64,000 bases of DNA from Metapseudomonas resinovorans DSM 21078 (GTDB taxonomy: Bacteria > Pseudomonadota > Gammaproteobacteria > Pseudomonadales > Pseudomonadaceae): contig NZ_AUIE01000025.1 of the NCBI RefSeq assembly GCF_000423545.1, positions 55,367-119,366 of the forward strand, written 5' to 3'. The notes beneath the pieces were generated by a model that worked only from the letters and a program-made list of their open reading frames with translations, searched no databases and was not told the DNA's origin. Below, in pieces: positions 33,485 through 42,899 of the stretch. Position numbers and translations under genes: made by a program. Position 1 is the first letter of the stretch, and each line of letters begins with the position of its first letter.

Positions 33485-33679
33485 ATGCGCTACGCTGCGA
33501 TTCTGCTGTTTCTAGGTGCCGGGTTGCTCGGCTGTTCCGGCGGTAAGCCGTCCAGCACCTGTGAAGTGATGAGCCCGCCCCAGGTGATAATCCCGAGCAA
33601 TCAGGACGACCAGCGGGTCGAGGCGCAAAGCAGTGGTGACCCCACTGAGAGCAACGAAGGACAACAGCATTGCCCGTGA
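33485..33679 (+). CDS. Small lipoprotein, unknown function
   Basis: A 64-residue product with a lipoprotein signal (MRYAAILLFLGAGLLGC), lipidated Cys at about 17, and a short hydrophilic tail without recognisable domain. AAGGAG lies about 11 bp before ATG 33485, which begins the signal. It sits 65 bp after pgk and just before the MliC-like gene. Function unknown. Confidence 0.65.
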   Translation: MRYAAILLFLGAGLLGCSGGKPSSTCEVMSPPQVIIPSNQDDQRVEAQSSGDPTESNEGQQHCP

Positions 33680-33724
33680 CGGCGCAGTGCCCGGATGGCC
33701 GGAGCCATCCCCAAGGAGACGTGG

Positions 33725-34042
33725 ATGAAAGGTTGGTTCGCCCTCGCGGGCTTCGCGCTCCTGGCTGGTTGCGCCGGTCAGCAGGCTCCCGGCGACGACT
33801 GGACCCGCTGGGTCTGCGACAGCCAGGCCGAAGTGCTCTGGCGCGTTGCCGGCGCCGACAAGGAGGGTGTCGATCTGCGCCTGGGCGGTGGCGATATCGT
33901 CCATCGCCTGAAGCGGGAACCCTCAGGCTCCGGCGCGCTCTACAGCGACGGCAACCTGGCCTTCCACAGCAAGGGTGACGAAGGCCTGGTCTACTGGGTG
34001 GCTACCGATGATCTGATCGGTCGCGGCTGCAAGGCACTTTGA
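33725..34042 (+). CDS. MliC-family lysozyme-inhibitor-like lipoprotein
   Basis: A 105-residue lipoprotein: signal with lipobox LAGC (Cys about 15), then a small eight-strand barrel with WVCDS and the SGSGALYSDGNLAFHSKGDE segment typical of MliC/PliC inhibitors of C-type lysozyme. These protect peptidoglycan against host or environmental lysozyme at the outer membrane. AAGGAG upstream supports ATG 33725. It lies between pgk and fba on the same strand. Confidence 0.8.
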   Translation: MKGWFALAGFALLAGCAGQQAPGDDWTRWVCDSQAEVLWRVAGADKEGVDLRLGGGDIVHRLKREPSGSGALYSDGNLAFHSKGDEGLVYWVATDDLIGRGCKAL

Positions 34043-34164
34043 TCCGTTTCTGATTTATCCCGGGGTTGGCGGATGACCGCTCCTCTCCGGGAACTTGAAC
34101 CCGGCCTGCCCCTGCGGCAGGCTTTGTAATTTGACAGCCCACCCACTTGGGAGACTGAAACACC

Positions 34165-35229
34165 ATGGCACTCATCAGCATGCGCCAGATGCTGGATCAC
34201 GCCGCCGAATTCGGCTACGGCGTACCGGCTTTCAACGTCAACAACCTGGAACAGATGCGCGCCATCATGGAAGCGGCCGACAAGACCGACTCCCCGGTGA
34301 TCGTGCAGGCTTCCGCCGGTGCCCGCAAATACGCCGGCGCGCCCTTCCTGCGTCACCTGATCCTGGCTGCCATCGAAGAATTCCCGCACATCCCGGTGTG
34401 CATGCACCAGGACCACGGCACCAGCCCTGACGTCTGCCAGCGCTCCATTCAGCTGGGCTTCTCCTCCGTGATGATGGACGGCTCCCTGCGTGAAGACGGC
34501 AAGACCCCGTCCGACTACGAATACAACGTCCGCGTCACCCAGCAGACCGTTGCCTTCGCCCACGCCTGCGGCGTGTCCGTGGAAGGCGAACTGGGCTGCC
34601 TGGGTTCACTGGAAACCGGCCAGGCCGGCGAGGAAGACGGCGTTGGCGCCGAAGGCATCCTGGACCACAGCCAGATGCTGACCGATCCGGAAGAGGCTGC
34701 CGACTTCGTCAAGAAGACCCAGGTGGACGCCCTGGCCATCGCCATCGGCACCAGCCACGGCGCCTACAAGTTCACCAAGCCGCCGACCGGTGACATCCTC
34801 GCCATCGACCGCATCAAGGAAATCCACAAGCGCATCCCCAACACCCACCTGGTGATGCACGGTTCCTCCTCGGTACCGCAGGATTGGCTGGCGATCATCA
34901 ACGAGTTCGGCGGCGACATTAAGGAAACTTACGGCGTGCCGGTCGAAGAAATCGTCGAAGGCATCAAGTACGGCGTGCGCAAGGTGAACATCGACACCGA
35001 CCTGCGCCTGGCGTCCACCGGTGCCATCCGTCGCTTCCTGGCCCAGAACCCGGCCGAGTTCGATCCGCGCAAATACTTCGCCAAGACCGTCGAAGCCATG
35101 CGCGACATCTGCATCGCCCGTTACGAAGCCTTCGGCACCGCCGGCAACGCCTCCAAGATCAAGCCGATCTCCCTGGATGGCATGTACGCGCGCTACGCCA
35201 AGGGCGAGCTGGTCGCCAAGGTCAACTGA
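34165..35229 (+). CDS. fba: Class II fructose-bisphosphate aldolase (Calvin-cycle subtype)
   Basis: Zinc-dependent aldolase joining DHAP and glyceraldehyde 3-phosphate. It has 354 residues, with [19 protein letters not shown] at the start, the metal and catalytic residues in CMHQDHGTS, the [12 protein letters not shown] loop, and HGSSSVP near the phosphate site. The subtype is the one found in the cbb-like group and in all Pseudomonas. A good ribosome site (TGGGAG) precedes it. It ends the central carbon run and has its own terminator. Confidence 0.96.
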   Translation: MALISMRQMLDHAAEFGYGVPAFNVNNLEQMRAIMEAADKTDSPVIVQASAGARKYAGAPFLRHLILAAIEEFPHIPVCMHQDHGTSPDVCQRSIQLGFSSVMMDGSLREDGKTPSDYEYNVRVTQQTVAFAHACGVSVEGELGCLGSLETGQAGEEDGVGAEGILDHSQMLTDPEEAADFVKKTQVDALAIAIGTSHGAYKFTKPPTGDILAIDRIKEIHKRIPNTHLVMHGSSSVPQDWLAIINEFGGDIKETYGVPVEEIVEGIKYGVRKVNIDTDLRLASTGAIRRFLAQNPAEFDPRKYFAKTVEAMRDICIARYEAFGTAGNASKIKPISLDGMYARYAKGELVAKVN

Positions 35230-35249
35230 TCGTAGCGACTTGCACGAGG

Positions 35250-35274
35250 AGCCCCGCAATGCGGGGCTCTTTCG
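35250..35274 (+). terminator. Rho-independent terminator of fba
   Basis: Perfect stem AGCCCCGC / GCGGGGCT with loop AAT, followed by CTTTCG, 20 bp after the fba stop. Confidence 0.9.
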
Positions 35275-35296
35275 TATCCGGTAACAGGAGTTTCCA

Positions 35297-35752
35297 ATGC
35301 GCCTGCCCCTGATGATGGGTTTCGCCTTGCTGCTCGCGGGCTGTGCCGGCCAGCCGCCGACGGCTCCCGCGCCACCGCCTGAGCCGGTTTCCAGCGATCC
35401 GCAGCAGTGCCTCGATCGTACCGACTGCACCACCAAGACCTCGCGCACGCTGATGTTCGTCTTCGACTACGCCGAGGCGGGTGGCGCCCTGGTGCAGCGC
35501 AAGGGCGCCTGGCTGTTCACGCCTTCGGCGGCGAAACCCTCTGGCTGGCCGTCGCTGAAGATCCGCCTGGCGGACCCGTCCGCCGGGCGCTTCGAGTTCG
35601 CCAGCCAGTGCCCGGCAGGGAACTGCCGGATCAGCGAGGAGGACCTGCTCAGGGTCTACCGGAGCTACTTGGCGGGTGAGCCCTGTTCCCTGCTGGAGCC
35701 GCAGGCATTGGTGCGGTGTGTCGAGCCTTCGCCGTCCGGCCCCTCTCCCTGA
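35297..35752 (+). CDS. Lipoprotein of unknown function
   Basis: A 151-residue product with a lipoprotein signal (MRLPLMMGFALLLAGC, Cys 16), a Pro/Ala-rich linker (about 20-35) and a cysteine-containing globular part (CLDRTDC, CPAGNC, EPCSLL, VRC) that may carry two or three disulfides in the periplasm. ACAGGAG upstream supports the start. No family is recognised. It stands alone after the fba terminator. Confidence 0.7.
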   Translation: MRLPLMMGFALLLAGCAGQPPTAPAPPPEPVSSDPQQCLDRTDCTTKTSRTLMFVFDYAEAGGALVQRKGAWLFTPSAAKPSGWPSLKIRLADPSAGRFEFASQCPAGNCRISEEDLLRVYRSYLAGEPCSLLEPQALVRCVEPSPSGPSP

Positions 35753-35775
35753 AAGGAGGCGGACGATGGGCAGGT

Positions 35776-36447
35776 TCACGGCGCCCGATGCTCGATCTTC
35801 AGATCGTAGAAGGTCGCGGCACCGGCTTCGGTCTCGTACCCGGTGTTGTCCTGAACATAGGTTCCGGCCTTGAAGTACAGCGGCTTGGGTGCCCAGGCCG
35901 TGGAAAGTTGCTGGCTCCACAGATTGCCGTTGACCATCACGCTGAGCAGGCCATTGGGCGAGAGATTGATCACGTAGCTGAAACGCTGGTTGAGCGGTAT
36001 GCCGCCGAGCAGCGGGATCACGACGCTGGTTTCGTCATCCGGCGCGTTGCGCACCTTGGCCACGATGTTGGCGGTCTGTGTCTTGGTCTTGAACTGGTAC
36101 TCCACTTTCAGCATCGGGCTGGTGCTGCCGTAGGCGTGGATCTGACCGATGACGATCTTCCCGGTCGAAGGCACCTGGCTCACGCTGAGGTTCGCGCTGA
36201 GGTAGTTATCCGTGCTGGGGTAGGTCCAGTTGCGCAGCTTGCCGTCGGCGTAGGTTTCGCGCAGCTCGGTGCGTGGGTAGGTTGCGTTCGCGGTGGTGGT
36301 GCCATTCACCGGTACCCAGAAGAACAGGCTGTCGGGCGTGGACTGGAAATACGGGTCCTGATAGCCGCCCATCAACAGCGGGGTCTGGATGGTGACAGCA
36401 GGTACGCCAACGGGGAGGGTCAGGTTCCAGGTAGAGAGGTCGATCAT
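35776..36447 (-). CDS. Polysaccharide lyase family 7 (alginate lyase)
   Basis: A 223-residue PL7 jelly-roll lyase. The three diagnostic motifs are present: YPRTELRE (R-S/T-EL), VIGQIHAY (QIH) and YFKAGTYVQD. Catalytic candidates are Arg and Glu of the first, Gln and His of the second, and Tyr of the third. It cleaves alginate by beta-elimination. Start 36447 (MIDLSTWNL) matches the usual family start but lacks a clear ribosome site. No signal peptide is visible, as for the P. aeruginosa homologue I remember (PA1784). No alginate genes are nearby. Confidence 0.87.
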   Translation of the reverse strand: MIDLSTWNLTLPVGVPAVTIQTPLLMGGYQDPYFQSTPDSLFFWVPVNGTTTANATYPRTELRETYADGKLRNWTYPSTDNYLSANLSVSQVPSTGKIVIGQIHAYGSTSPMLKVEYQFKTKTQTANIVAKVRNAPDDETSVVIPLLGGIPLNQRFSYVINLSPNGLLSVMVNGNLWSQQLSTAWAPKPLYFKAGTYVQDNTGYETEAGAATFYDLKIEHRAP

Positions 36448-36980
36448 GGCGGAGTTCTCGAAGGCAACTTCCAGTTGGGCGCTGCGAATCCGCGTCACAC
36501 ATGTGCAGGACGGCGTTCCGGACATTCGCGCTCGGACCAGAAGTGAAGGGTGCAGATGGCAGTTGCCTGCCGTGTCGTCCGAAGGCGTTTGCGCCGTCTC
36601 GCGAGGGTCTTATACGGAGGCGATGGGGGCGTTGTCAGTTACCGATTGTCGGCATGTTGGCGTCAGAAATTCGTCTATTTTGAGCTTGGCCAGTATTGCG
36701 CCATCGCTTTGTCGGGGCCCCGGGAAACGGCCGGAAATGACCGGCCTTGTTCGATAAGGAGTTTTTCCTGCAGGCCGCGCCGGTTTTTTGAAAGGCTCTG
36801 GCGCGGTGCTATCAGCGGTAGGGGCGGCAAGCCGGTTGGAGAATGTGCTCAAAAATTGAACTGGGTCGCAAAGCCTCGGCACAGGAATGCGCGGCGCACG
36901 GGTCGGCCGGTCCGACCGTCGCTCGTAGACCTTCACCCTCAGGTAGACTGTCGTCCCTTTCCACCCTCGACCGCTTTGCC
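36448..36980. other. 533-bp gap without a supported gene
   Basis: Apart from promoter space for the PL7 and YgjP-like genes, I see a hairpin at 36729-36746 (GGCCGG-AAATGA-CCGGCC) followed by TTGTTC, which could end a short plus-strand transcript, and lower GC than the flanks around 36630-36780. No frame here has a good ribosome site plus coding character. Confidence 0.45.
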
Positions 36981-37475
36981 ATGAACAGTCTCAAGTACCT
37001 CCGCGGCTATCCGGCCAGCCTCCAGGAGCAGGTGGCGCAGATGATCGCCGCCGGCCGTCTCGGCGAGTACCTGGAGCGCCGCTATCCGGGCCGCCATGAG
37101 GTGCAGAGCGACAAGGCGCTATACAGCTACGCCATGGCGCTGAAGCAGGAACACCTGCGCAACGCCCCGGCGCCGGACAAGGTGCTCTACGACAACAAGC
37201 TCGACGTCGTGCACAAGGCCCTGGGGCTGAATACCGCCATCTCGCGGGTGCAGGGCGGCAAGCTCAAGGCGAAGAAGGAAATCCGCGTCGCCTCGCTGTT
37301 CAGAGAAGCCGCCCCGGAGTTCCTGCAGATGATCCTGGTCCACGAGTTGGCGCACTTGAAGGAGCGCGACCACACCAAGGCCTTCTACCAACTCTGCGAG
37401 CACATGCTGCCCGGCTACCACCAACTTGAGTTCGACTTGCGCGTCTATCTCACCTGGCGTGAGCTGCCCGCCTGA
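36981..37475 (+). CDS. YgjP-like metallopeptidase-domain protein (DUF45)
   Basis: A 164-residue protein of the YgjP/WLM zincin group. The metal site is HELAHLKERDH at about 115-125, an HExxH followed by a third His (consensus HELxHxxxxxH), then the family tail CEHMLPGYHQLEFDLRVYL. No signal peptide, so it is cytoplasmic. Its relatives are SprT-like proteases and the DNA-protein-crosslink protease group, but the substrate is unknown. Start 36981 is chosen because upstream codons look non-coding. It is monocistronic. Confidence 0.85.
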   Translation: MNSLKYLRGYPASLQEQVAQMIAAGRLGEYLERRYPGRHEVQSDKALYSYAMALKQEHLRNAPAPDKVLYDNKLDVVHKALGLNTAISRVQGGKLKAKKEIRVASLFREAAPEFLQMILVHELAHLKERDHTKAFYQLCEHMLPGYHQLEFDLRVYLTWRELPA

Positions 37476-37601
37476 CCGGAACTGACACAGGATCACGCTT
37501 CATCGATCCACCGTCGGTACTCGGCTCGAGCGCCGGTGGACATGAAAAGCGAAGTCGACCCAACTAGGCTCATGGATAGCAGCTGACTGAGGCCCGCGGG
37601 C

Positions 37602-38357
37602 ATGCGTCCGAGTTTTCGCACCCTCTGCGTCATTCTCTGGGTGCTGGGCCTGGTCCCCTTCGCCAATAGCCGTGAATTGCTCGCGGTCGGCACCGAGTTC
37701 CCCGGAATCTATGTCCTCGACCCGAAGGGTGAGCCACGCGGGCTGGGAGTGGACGTGATGCGCGCGATTGCCCGGGAGCTTGGCGATGAGGTGCGCTTCG
37801 AGATCTATCCCTGGGCCCGTGCGCAGAAGTTGGTGGAGGAGGGGCGCGCCGATGTGCTGGTCGGCCCCTACCGCACGGCGGCTCGGGAGCGCCGCTTCCA
37901 GTTTGCCGAGCCGGGTTTCTACCGCGACCGCGTGGTCTTCTATGTCCGCAGCGAATCCGACCTGTCCTGGGATGGCAGTCTGGCCAGCCTGATGGGGCAA
38001 CGTATCGCCATCATCCACGGCTGGATCTACGGAGAACGCTTCGAAGCCATGCGCGGGCAGCTCGACCTGCACGTCGCGCCGTCGGTCGAGTTGGCCTTCA
38101 AGCTGCTGATGGCGAATCGCGTCGATCTGGCGGCGAGCAACGAGCGCGATTCCCTGCCGCGCATCGAGGCACTCGGCATCGCCGACAAGGTGCGTCGCAT
38201 TGCCCCCGTGATCGATACCCAGATCGGCTACTTCGCTCTGCCCAAGGGCGAATCCCACCGCCAGTTGCGCGACGACATCGGCCGGGTAGTGCGGCAAATG
38301 CGTGCCGATGGCCGCTTGGCGAAGCTCGCCAGGTCCTACGGTGTAACGCTGCCCTGA
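37602..38357 (+). CDS. Periplasmic substrate-binding protein (SBP_bac_3), orphan
   Basis: A 251-residue solute-binding protein. Signal peptide at 1-23 (cleavage near FANS-R), then LLAVGTEFPGIYVLDPKGEPRGLGVD (in part), the characteristic first strand and ligand loop, and a C-terminal segment ending LARSYGVTLP. No transporter genes are adjacent. The downstream genes encode an HDOD protein, another binding protein and a chemoreceptor, so a sensory role is possible. Confidence 0.83.
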   Translation: MRPSFRTLCVILWVLGLVPFANSRELLAVGTEFPGIYVLDPKGEPRGLGVDVMRAIARELGDEVRFEIYPWARAQKLVEEGRADVLVGPYRTAARERRFQFAEPGFYRDRVVFYVRSESDLSWDGSLASLMGQRIAIIHGWIYGERFEAMRGQLDLHVAPSVELAFKLLMANRVDLAASNERDSLPRIEALGIADKVRRIAPVIDTQIGYFALPKGESHRQLRDDIGRVVRQMRADGRLAKLARSYGVTLP

Positions 38358-38444
38358 GCGGGTCGTCCGATCATTTCTCGACGCCCATGGGCGTAGCGGC
38401 CGGGCATGGCTACACTGCCGCCACAAGAATCAGGGGGAAGCGGA

Positions 38445-39302
38445 TTGAGCGCAGCAGAATCGGACTATTCGATCTACCGCAAGGTGGTCACTCAATTGAT
38501 GAATGGCGAGGAGCAACTGCCCAGCCTGCCAATGATCACCCTGGACATCCGCCGCGCACTGGCCGACCCGAATGTCACTGTGGCCCGCTTGAAGCAGGTC
38601 ATCAGCAAGGACCCGGCCCTCAGCGCGCTGTTGATGAAGCACGCGTCCAGCATCATGTTCCGCTCCAGCCAACCGCCCAAGACCCTGGAGGATGTGATCC
38701 GCAAGCTCGGTCTGCAGGAAGTGGATCGCGTCACCCTGGTGCACAGCCTGAAGAGCCTCTTCACCCTCCACAGTGCCGCCCACAAGCAGCTGTTCATCGG
38801 CGTCTGGGGACGACTGACCCGCCAGGCCGCCATCAGCGCGGTACTGGCGCGCCCGCTGGGGTTCTCTTCGCCGGACCATGCGATGCTCGCCAGCCTGCTC
38901 TGTGATGTGGGCGAGCTGGCGGTGCTTTCGGCCTTCAAGGACGCCAGCCAGGTGCCGACGCCGGAGGTCTTTGCGCGGCTCTGCCGCGAGTACGGCCAGT
39001 CGCTCGGCGTGATCGTGCTGCAGAAGTGGTCAGTGGACCAGGGCTACATTGAGATCGTGCGCGGCGCCAGGCGCTGGGACCTCGACAGCGGTGGTCGGCT
39101 CGGTCTGATCGACCTGGTGAACCTGGGGCTTTACCACGCTCAGCGCGATGAGGGGCGGATCACCCAGTTACCGGCCATCGACCAGCTTGCCGCCTACCGA
39201 AAACTGGCGCCGCCACTGGATTCCCTCGACGCCGGCGGCGGCCTGGCCCTGGTTGGGGCCCAGCAGGACGCCATTCAGCGCATGGCCAGCCTGTTGCGCT
39301 AG
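38445..39302 (+). CDS. HDOD-domain signalling protein
   Basis: A 285-residue protein dominated by an HDOD domain (about residues 20-220), a helical relative of HD phosphohydrolases that usually lacks the metal residues and works as a signalling scaffold. Conserved stretches: LPSLPMITLDIRRALADP, ISKDPALSALLMKHASS and LASLLCDVGELAVL. I prefer TTG 38445 because AGGGGGAAG lies about 5 bp before it; ATG 38406, 13 codons upstream, is possible. It may link c-di-GMP or chemotaxis signals with the neighbouring receptor, which is inference. Confidence 0.85.
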   Translation: MSAAESDYSIYRKVVTQLMNGEEQLPSLPMITLDIRRALADPNVTVARLKQVISKDPALSALLMKHASSIMFRSSQPPKTLEDVIRKLGLQEVDRVTLVHSLKSLFTLHSAAHKQLFIGVWGRLTRQAAISAVLARPLGFSSPDHAMLASLLCDVGELAVLSAFKDASQVPTPEVFARLCREYGQSLGVIVLQKWSVDQGYIEIVRGARRWDLDSGGRLGLIDLVNLGLYHAQRDEGRITQLPAIDQLAAYRKLAPPLDSLDAGGGLALVGAQQDAIQRMASLLR

Positions 39303-39347
39303 GACGCGCACCTATACTCAGGCGCATCACTTCCGCGCGGGTGATCC

Positions 39348-40238
39348 ATGCGCCGACTTCCGCTGCTTTGCTTCAGCTTGTGCCTGGCCTGGGCGCCTGC
39401 CGCAACGACGGCCGAGCAGTGGCGGGTGGCGGTTGCCGAGGTGCCGGGGCTGGCGGAAGCGAACGGCACCGGCCCTTTGCCAGACCTGCTTCGCGCTCTG
39501 GACGAGCAATTGCCGGATGTCGAATTCGACCTGCAAGTCATCCCCTTCGCCCGCACCTTCCACCTGCTGCAAAACGGCCAATGCGAGTTCCAGGTGCCGT
39601 TTCTTGGCAACCTGCCACGCCTGCCAGCCGGCTTGCGCTATGGCTCGGGCCGCCTGTGGCAGGTGCGCTTCGGCCTCTTCACCCGGCGCGACAATGCTCT
39701 CGGTGTCGCCCAGTTGCTCGATCCGGCGCATGTGCTGAGCGCCGAGCGAGTCGCCGCGAGCGGCCTGGCGGCGGATCAGCAGGCGCAACTGCAACCCTTG
39801 CTGGGGCGTAGCTGGCGCCCGGATGAATTGCAGGAACAGCTCGCCGCGCCCACTGTGAGCGCGGCCCTGCGCAATCTGGCCTATCCCTACCGGGTCGAGA
39901 CCGACCGCGCCCATGCACCCTGGCTGGGCTTTCCGGCGTTGTCCGGCAACAGCATCGAGAGCAGCCTGCAGAAGCTGGTGCGCGGCCGCATCGACGGTTA
40001 CGTCTTCGCCGTAAACGAGACCGAACACGAGATCGACCGCCTGGGCCTGCGCGAGCAGCTCCGCGCCCAGGACTTCGGCCTGTATCCGGTGCGCTGGTTG
40101 GTACCCGACAACCCCCGTGGTGCCCACGTGGACCAGCGCCTGGCCGGCGCCCTGCACAAACTCCAGGCGCAGCCAGGTTTCCAGCGATTGCAGGCGCCGC
40201 TGGACAAGCCGTCCAGCGACTGGAAACCCTGGCCTTGA
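39348..40238 (+). CDS. Divergent periplasmic substrate-binding protein, orphan
   Basis: A 296-residue exported protein with signal peptide (1-22, ending TTA) and weak SBP_bac_3 character: WRVAVAEVPGLAEANGTGP at the start and DLQVIPFARTFHLLQNGQCE, the usual second-strand region. It ends QRLQAPLDKPSSDWKPWP. The ligand is unknown. It lies between the HDOD gene and the chemoreceptor, all on the same strand with gaps of 45 and 188 bp. Confidence 0.75.
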   Translation: MRRLPLLCFSLCLAWAPAATTAEQWRVAVAEVPGLAEANGTGPLPDLLRALDEQLPDVEFDLQVIPFARTFHLLQNGQCEFQVPFLGNLPRLPAGLRYGSGRLWQVRFGLFTRRDNALGVAQLLDPAHVLSAERVAASGLAADQQAQLQPLLGRSWRPDELQEQLAAPTVSAALRNLAYPYRVETDRAHAPWLGFPALSGNSIESSLQKLVRGRIDGYVFAVNETEHEIDRLGLREQLRAQDFGLYPVRWLVPDNPRGAHVDQRLAGALHKLQAQPGFQRLQAPLDKPSSDWKPWP

Positions 40239-40426
40239 TACAGCCAGGCGACATCCTGAGTCGAGATCAGGACCGTCCCCTTCTGCGGGGTAGCACAAAG
40301 CTACTATTCTCCAGCGGCTGATTCCCCGGCCGGGGAGGCTTCCACCAAATAAGAATGGCCGGACACTTCGCCCGGGAGATCGCCGCCCGCCTGGCAAGGA
40401 TGACCGGAAGCACACGAGGGGTCGCG

Positions 40427-42454
40427 ATGACAGCTTTGCTCACGCCGGGGGTGCGTCTACTCGAGCGCTTCAGTTTCGCCCGCAAGTTCCAGTTGCTCTT
40501 CCTCCTGTTCATCTTGCCCCTGGGCTATGCCCTGTCGGTGATAGTCGGCGACTACCGTGAACGCCTTGGCGTGGTGGACAACGAGCTGAGTGGCCTGCGC
40601 GTGGTGGCAGCGCTGTCAGCCGTACAGCAGGAGCTGGATAGCCAGCGCTTGCTACTGGCGCGCTTGAAGGGTGGCGATGACAGTGCCCGGCCCCTGCTGG
40701 AGCAGCGCGCTCAAGCGCTGGAGAAGACGCTGGCGCAGGTGACCGTCCAGCTCAAGGTGGAAGGCATCGCGGGTCAGAGCCAGGTACTGTTCGACGAACT
40801 CCAGGGACGTTCCGGCCAGGTACGTCTGGAGAGCGTACTGGGCCTTGCGCTGCCGGACGGGCTGGAGCGCTACCAGGGTATGTTGCAAGTGCTCCAGGCC
40901 CTGCGCGAGCAAGTCGCAACCGATTCCGGGCTGATCCTCGATCCCTGGCTCGACACTTACCTGATGATGGACCAACTGACCAGCGTGCAGCCGCGTCTGC
41001 AGGAGACCCTTGGCAGCTTCGCCAGCAATGGTCACGGCGCCCTGGTGGCGCAGCATTTCACCCTGCAGAGCCGCGTGGCCCTGCGCGACCTGCGCCGCGC
41101 GCTGGACGACACCGCTCGCCAGCTGCGCAAGGCCCGCAATGCCCTGGCCCAGGCGCCGGGTGACATGAGTGATCTGGAAGGGCCCTTCGCCGCGGCGGAC
41201 GAGGGCATGGCCAACTTCCTCGTCCAGGTGGACAAGCAGGTCTTCGAGTCGACGCCCTTCACCCTGACGCCGGCCCAGTTCGTCAGTCTGACCGAAGGCC
41301 TGAGCGGACGCCTGCAAAGCCTGCAACAGGCGCTGGCTACGCGCATGGCGTCCCGCCTGGGCGAGTACCGTGACCAAGCGCTGGGCAGCATGGCCGAAGT
41401 GATCGGCGGGTTCGTCGTCCTGACCCTGCTGGCGCTGTACATGCTCTTGTGCCTGAACCAGTCGATCCGCCGGGGTACTGCAAGCATCACCGAGGCGGCC
41501 GAAGGGCTGCGTGGCGGCGACTTGCGCGTGACGGCGCGGGTCCATGGCCGCGATGACCTGGCGGGCATCGCCGAAGCCCTGAACGCCGCCCTGGCGCAGT
41601 TGCGCGAATCCCTGCTGGGGGTCAATCGCGAGAGCGAGCAGTTGGGCGGTACGGTCGAGCAGCTCAGTAGCCAGGCGCGGGACACCCTGGTGTCGGTGGA
41701 GCAGCAGCAGGGCCAGGTCAGCCAGATTGCCGCCGCGGCCAATCAGTTGGCCGCGACCGCCCAGAGCGTGGCGGAAAGCTGCGAGGACGCCGCCCGCGAT
41801 GCGTTGCACACCCGCGAGATCGCCATCCAGAGCAACCAGCGCAGTGCGCGCACCAGCGCCAGCATGAACCAGCTCAGCAGCAACCTGGGCAACAGCGTCG
41901 CCGCGCTCCAGCAACTGCGCGACCAGACGCAGCAGATCAACCAGGTGGTGGATGTGATCAAGGGCATCGCCGAACAGACCAACCTGCTGGCGCTGAACGC
42001 CGCCATCGAAGCGGCACGGGCCGGTGAGCAGGGGCGTGGGTTTGCGGTGGTCGCCGACGAGGTGCGCAACCTGTCCCGGCGAACCCAGGATTCCACCAGC
42101 GAAATCGGCCAGACGGTCAGTGCCCTGCAGGCGGTGGTGGGCGAGACCGTGGCACAGATCGAGGCAGCCTTCGGCCAGGCCGCGGCGGATGTCGATAACG
42201 TCCTGGCCATGGGGGCCGACCTGTCCGGCATCGCCGAGGCGGTGCAGCGGGTCAGCGACCGCCTGGCCCAGATCGCCACGGCTTCCGAGCAACAGGCCGC
42301 TACGGCGGACGAGGTGAGCGGCAGCATCCAGCAGGTGGACCAGGCCGCCACCCTGTTGCTGCAGGGGGCTCAGTCGGTACAGGTGGCTGCCGTGCAACTG
42401 CAGCAGGGCAGCCAGGCCCTGAACCAGAACACCGGTCGCTTCCGCCTCGCCTGA
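40427..42454 (+). CDS. Methyl-accepting chemotaxis protein
   Basis: A 675-residue chemoreceptor. TM1 at about 20-45 ([20 protein letters not shown]), a long periplasmic helical sensor (about 46-340), TM2 ([19 protein letters not shown]), a HAMP domain, and the cytoplasmic signalling rod with the hairpin tip [20 protein letters not shown] and [17 protein letters not shown]. There is no CheR-binding pentapeptide at the end. The periplasmic part looks all-helical, so its ligand class is not evident. GAGGGG before ATG 40427 supports the start over two upstream ATGs. The nearby binding proteins could present ligands. Confidence 0.93.
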   Translation: MTALLTPGVRLLERFSFARKFQLLFLLFILPLGYALSVIVGDYRERLGVVDNELSGLRVVAALSAVQQELDSQRLLLARLKGGDDSARPLLEQRAQALEKTLAQVTVQLKVEGIAGQSQVLFDELQGRSGQVRLESVLGLALPDGLERYQGMLQVLQALREQVATDSGLILDPWLDTYLMMDQLTSVQPRLQETLGSFASNGHGALVAQHFTLQSRVALRDLRRALDDTARQLRKARNALAQAPGDMSDLEGPFAAADEGMANFLVQVDKQVFESTPFTLTPAQFVSLTEGLSGRLQSLQQALATRMASRLGEYRDQALGSMAEVIGGFVVLTLLALYMLLCLNQSIRRGTASITEAAEGLRGGDLRVTARVHGRDDLAGIAEALNAALAQLRESLLGVNRESEQLGGTVEQLSSQARDTLVSVEQQQGQVSQIAAAANQLAATAQSVAESCEDAARDALHTREIAIQSNQRSARTSASMNQLSSNLGNSVAALQQLRDQTQQINQVVDVIKGIAEQTNLLALNAAIEAARAGEQGRGFAVVADEVRNLSRRTQDSTSEIGQTVSALQAVVGETVAQIEAAFGQAAADVDNVLAMGADLSGIAEAVQRVSDRLAQIATASEQQAATADEVSGSIQQVDQAATLLLQGAQSVQVAAVQLQQGSQALNQNTGRFRLA

Positions 42455-42478
42455 GGCGGCGACCGGCGTTTCTTGGGG

Positions 42479-42715
42479 CTAGACCTTCCAGAAGGGTTTC
42501 AGGGCTTCTTCCAGCGCCTGTGCGCGGTTGAGGCCGATGTCCTTCAGGGCGTGCTCGTCCAGCTCCAGCAACTGGCGGCGGGTATGCAGACGCATCCAGA
42601 AGCGGCTCCAGAGATTACCTGGCCAGGCCGGTGCCAGGGAGACAGAGGTGTGCTGCTCCTGTTCCAGTTCCCGTGCTTGGAGAGTCAGGCGTACATCGCT
42701 CAGGCCGTTCATCAT
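42479..42715 (-). CDS. DUF1127 small protein
   Basis: A 78-residue protein whose C-terminal part RQLLELDEHALKDIGLNRAQ is the DUF1127 (YjiS-like) signature. Such arginine-rich domains bind RNA or regulatory targets in some bacteria and are linked with phosphate, amine or stress metabolism. Starts 42715 and 42712 both follow AGGAA at suitable distance. It is divergent from a MocR regulator across a gap packed with ATACAGAT-type repeats, so that regulator very likely controls it. Confidence 0.83.
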   Translation of the reverse strand: MMNGLSDVRLTLQARELEQEQHTSVSLAPAWPGNLWSRFWMRLHTRRQLLELDEHALKDIGLNRAQALEEALKPFWKV

Positions 42716-42776
42716 TGCGTTCCTCATGCCCTGTGGTGGATCGGGGTGGAACCATGATGTCCGTCGGAAGAATCTC

Positions 42777-42860
42777 AATACAGATTCACGATCTGTATAT
42801 TTTTTTAATACAGATTGCGTGGTTTCCTATCTGAATCCTGTATTTCTGAATAATCTGTAC
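42777..42860. promoter_or_regulatory. Operator cluster between the DUF1127 gene and the mocR gene
   Basis: Perfect inverted repeat ATACAGAT-N5-ATCTGTAT (42778-42798), a second direct copy AATACAGATT at 42807-42816, and degenerate copies CCTGTATT (42837) and AATCTGTA (42852). MocR/GabR-type regulators bind such direct and inverted repeats near their own promoters. The block is AT-rich in a GC-rich genome and covers both divergent promoters. Confidence 0.78.
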
Positions 42861-42899
42861 TGGTTCTGATGCCGGTTCGAATAGAACCTGGAGACTGTC

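Noticed and set aside
40652..42397. Minus-strand frame inside the chemoreceptor gene
   Set aside because: Lies fully antisense to conserved signalling-domain codons; no domain or start signal.
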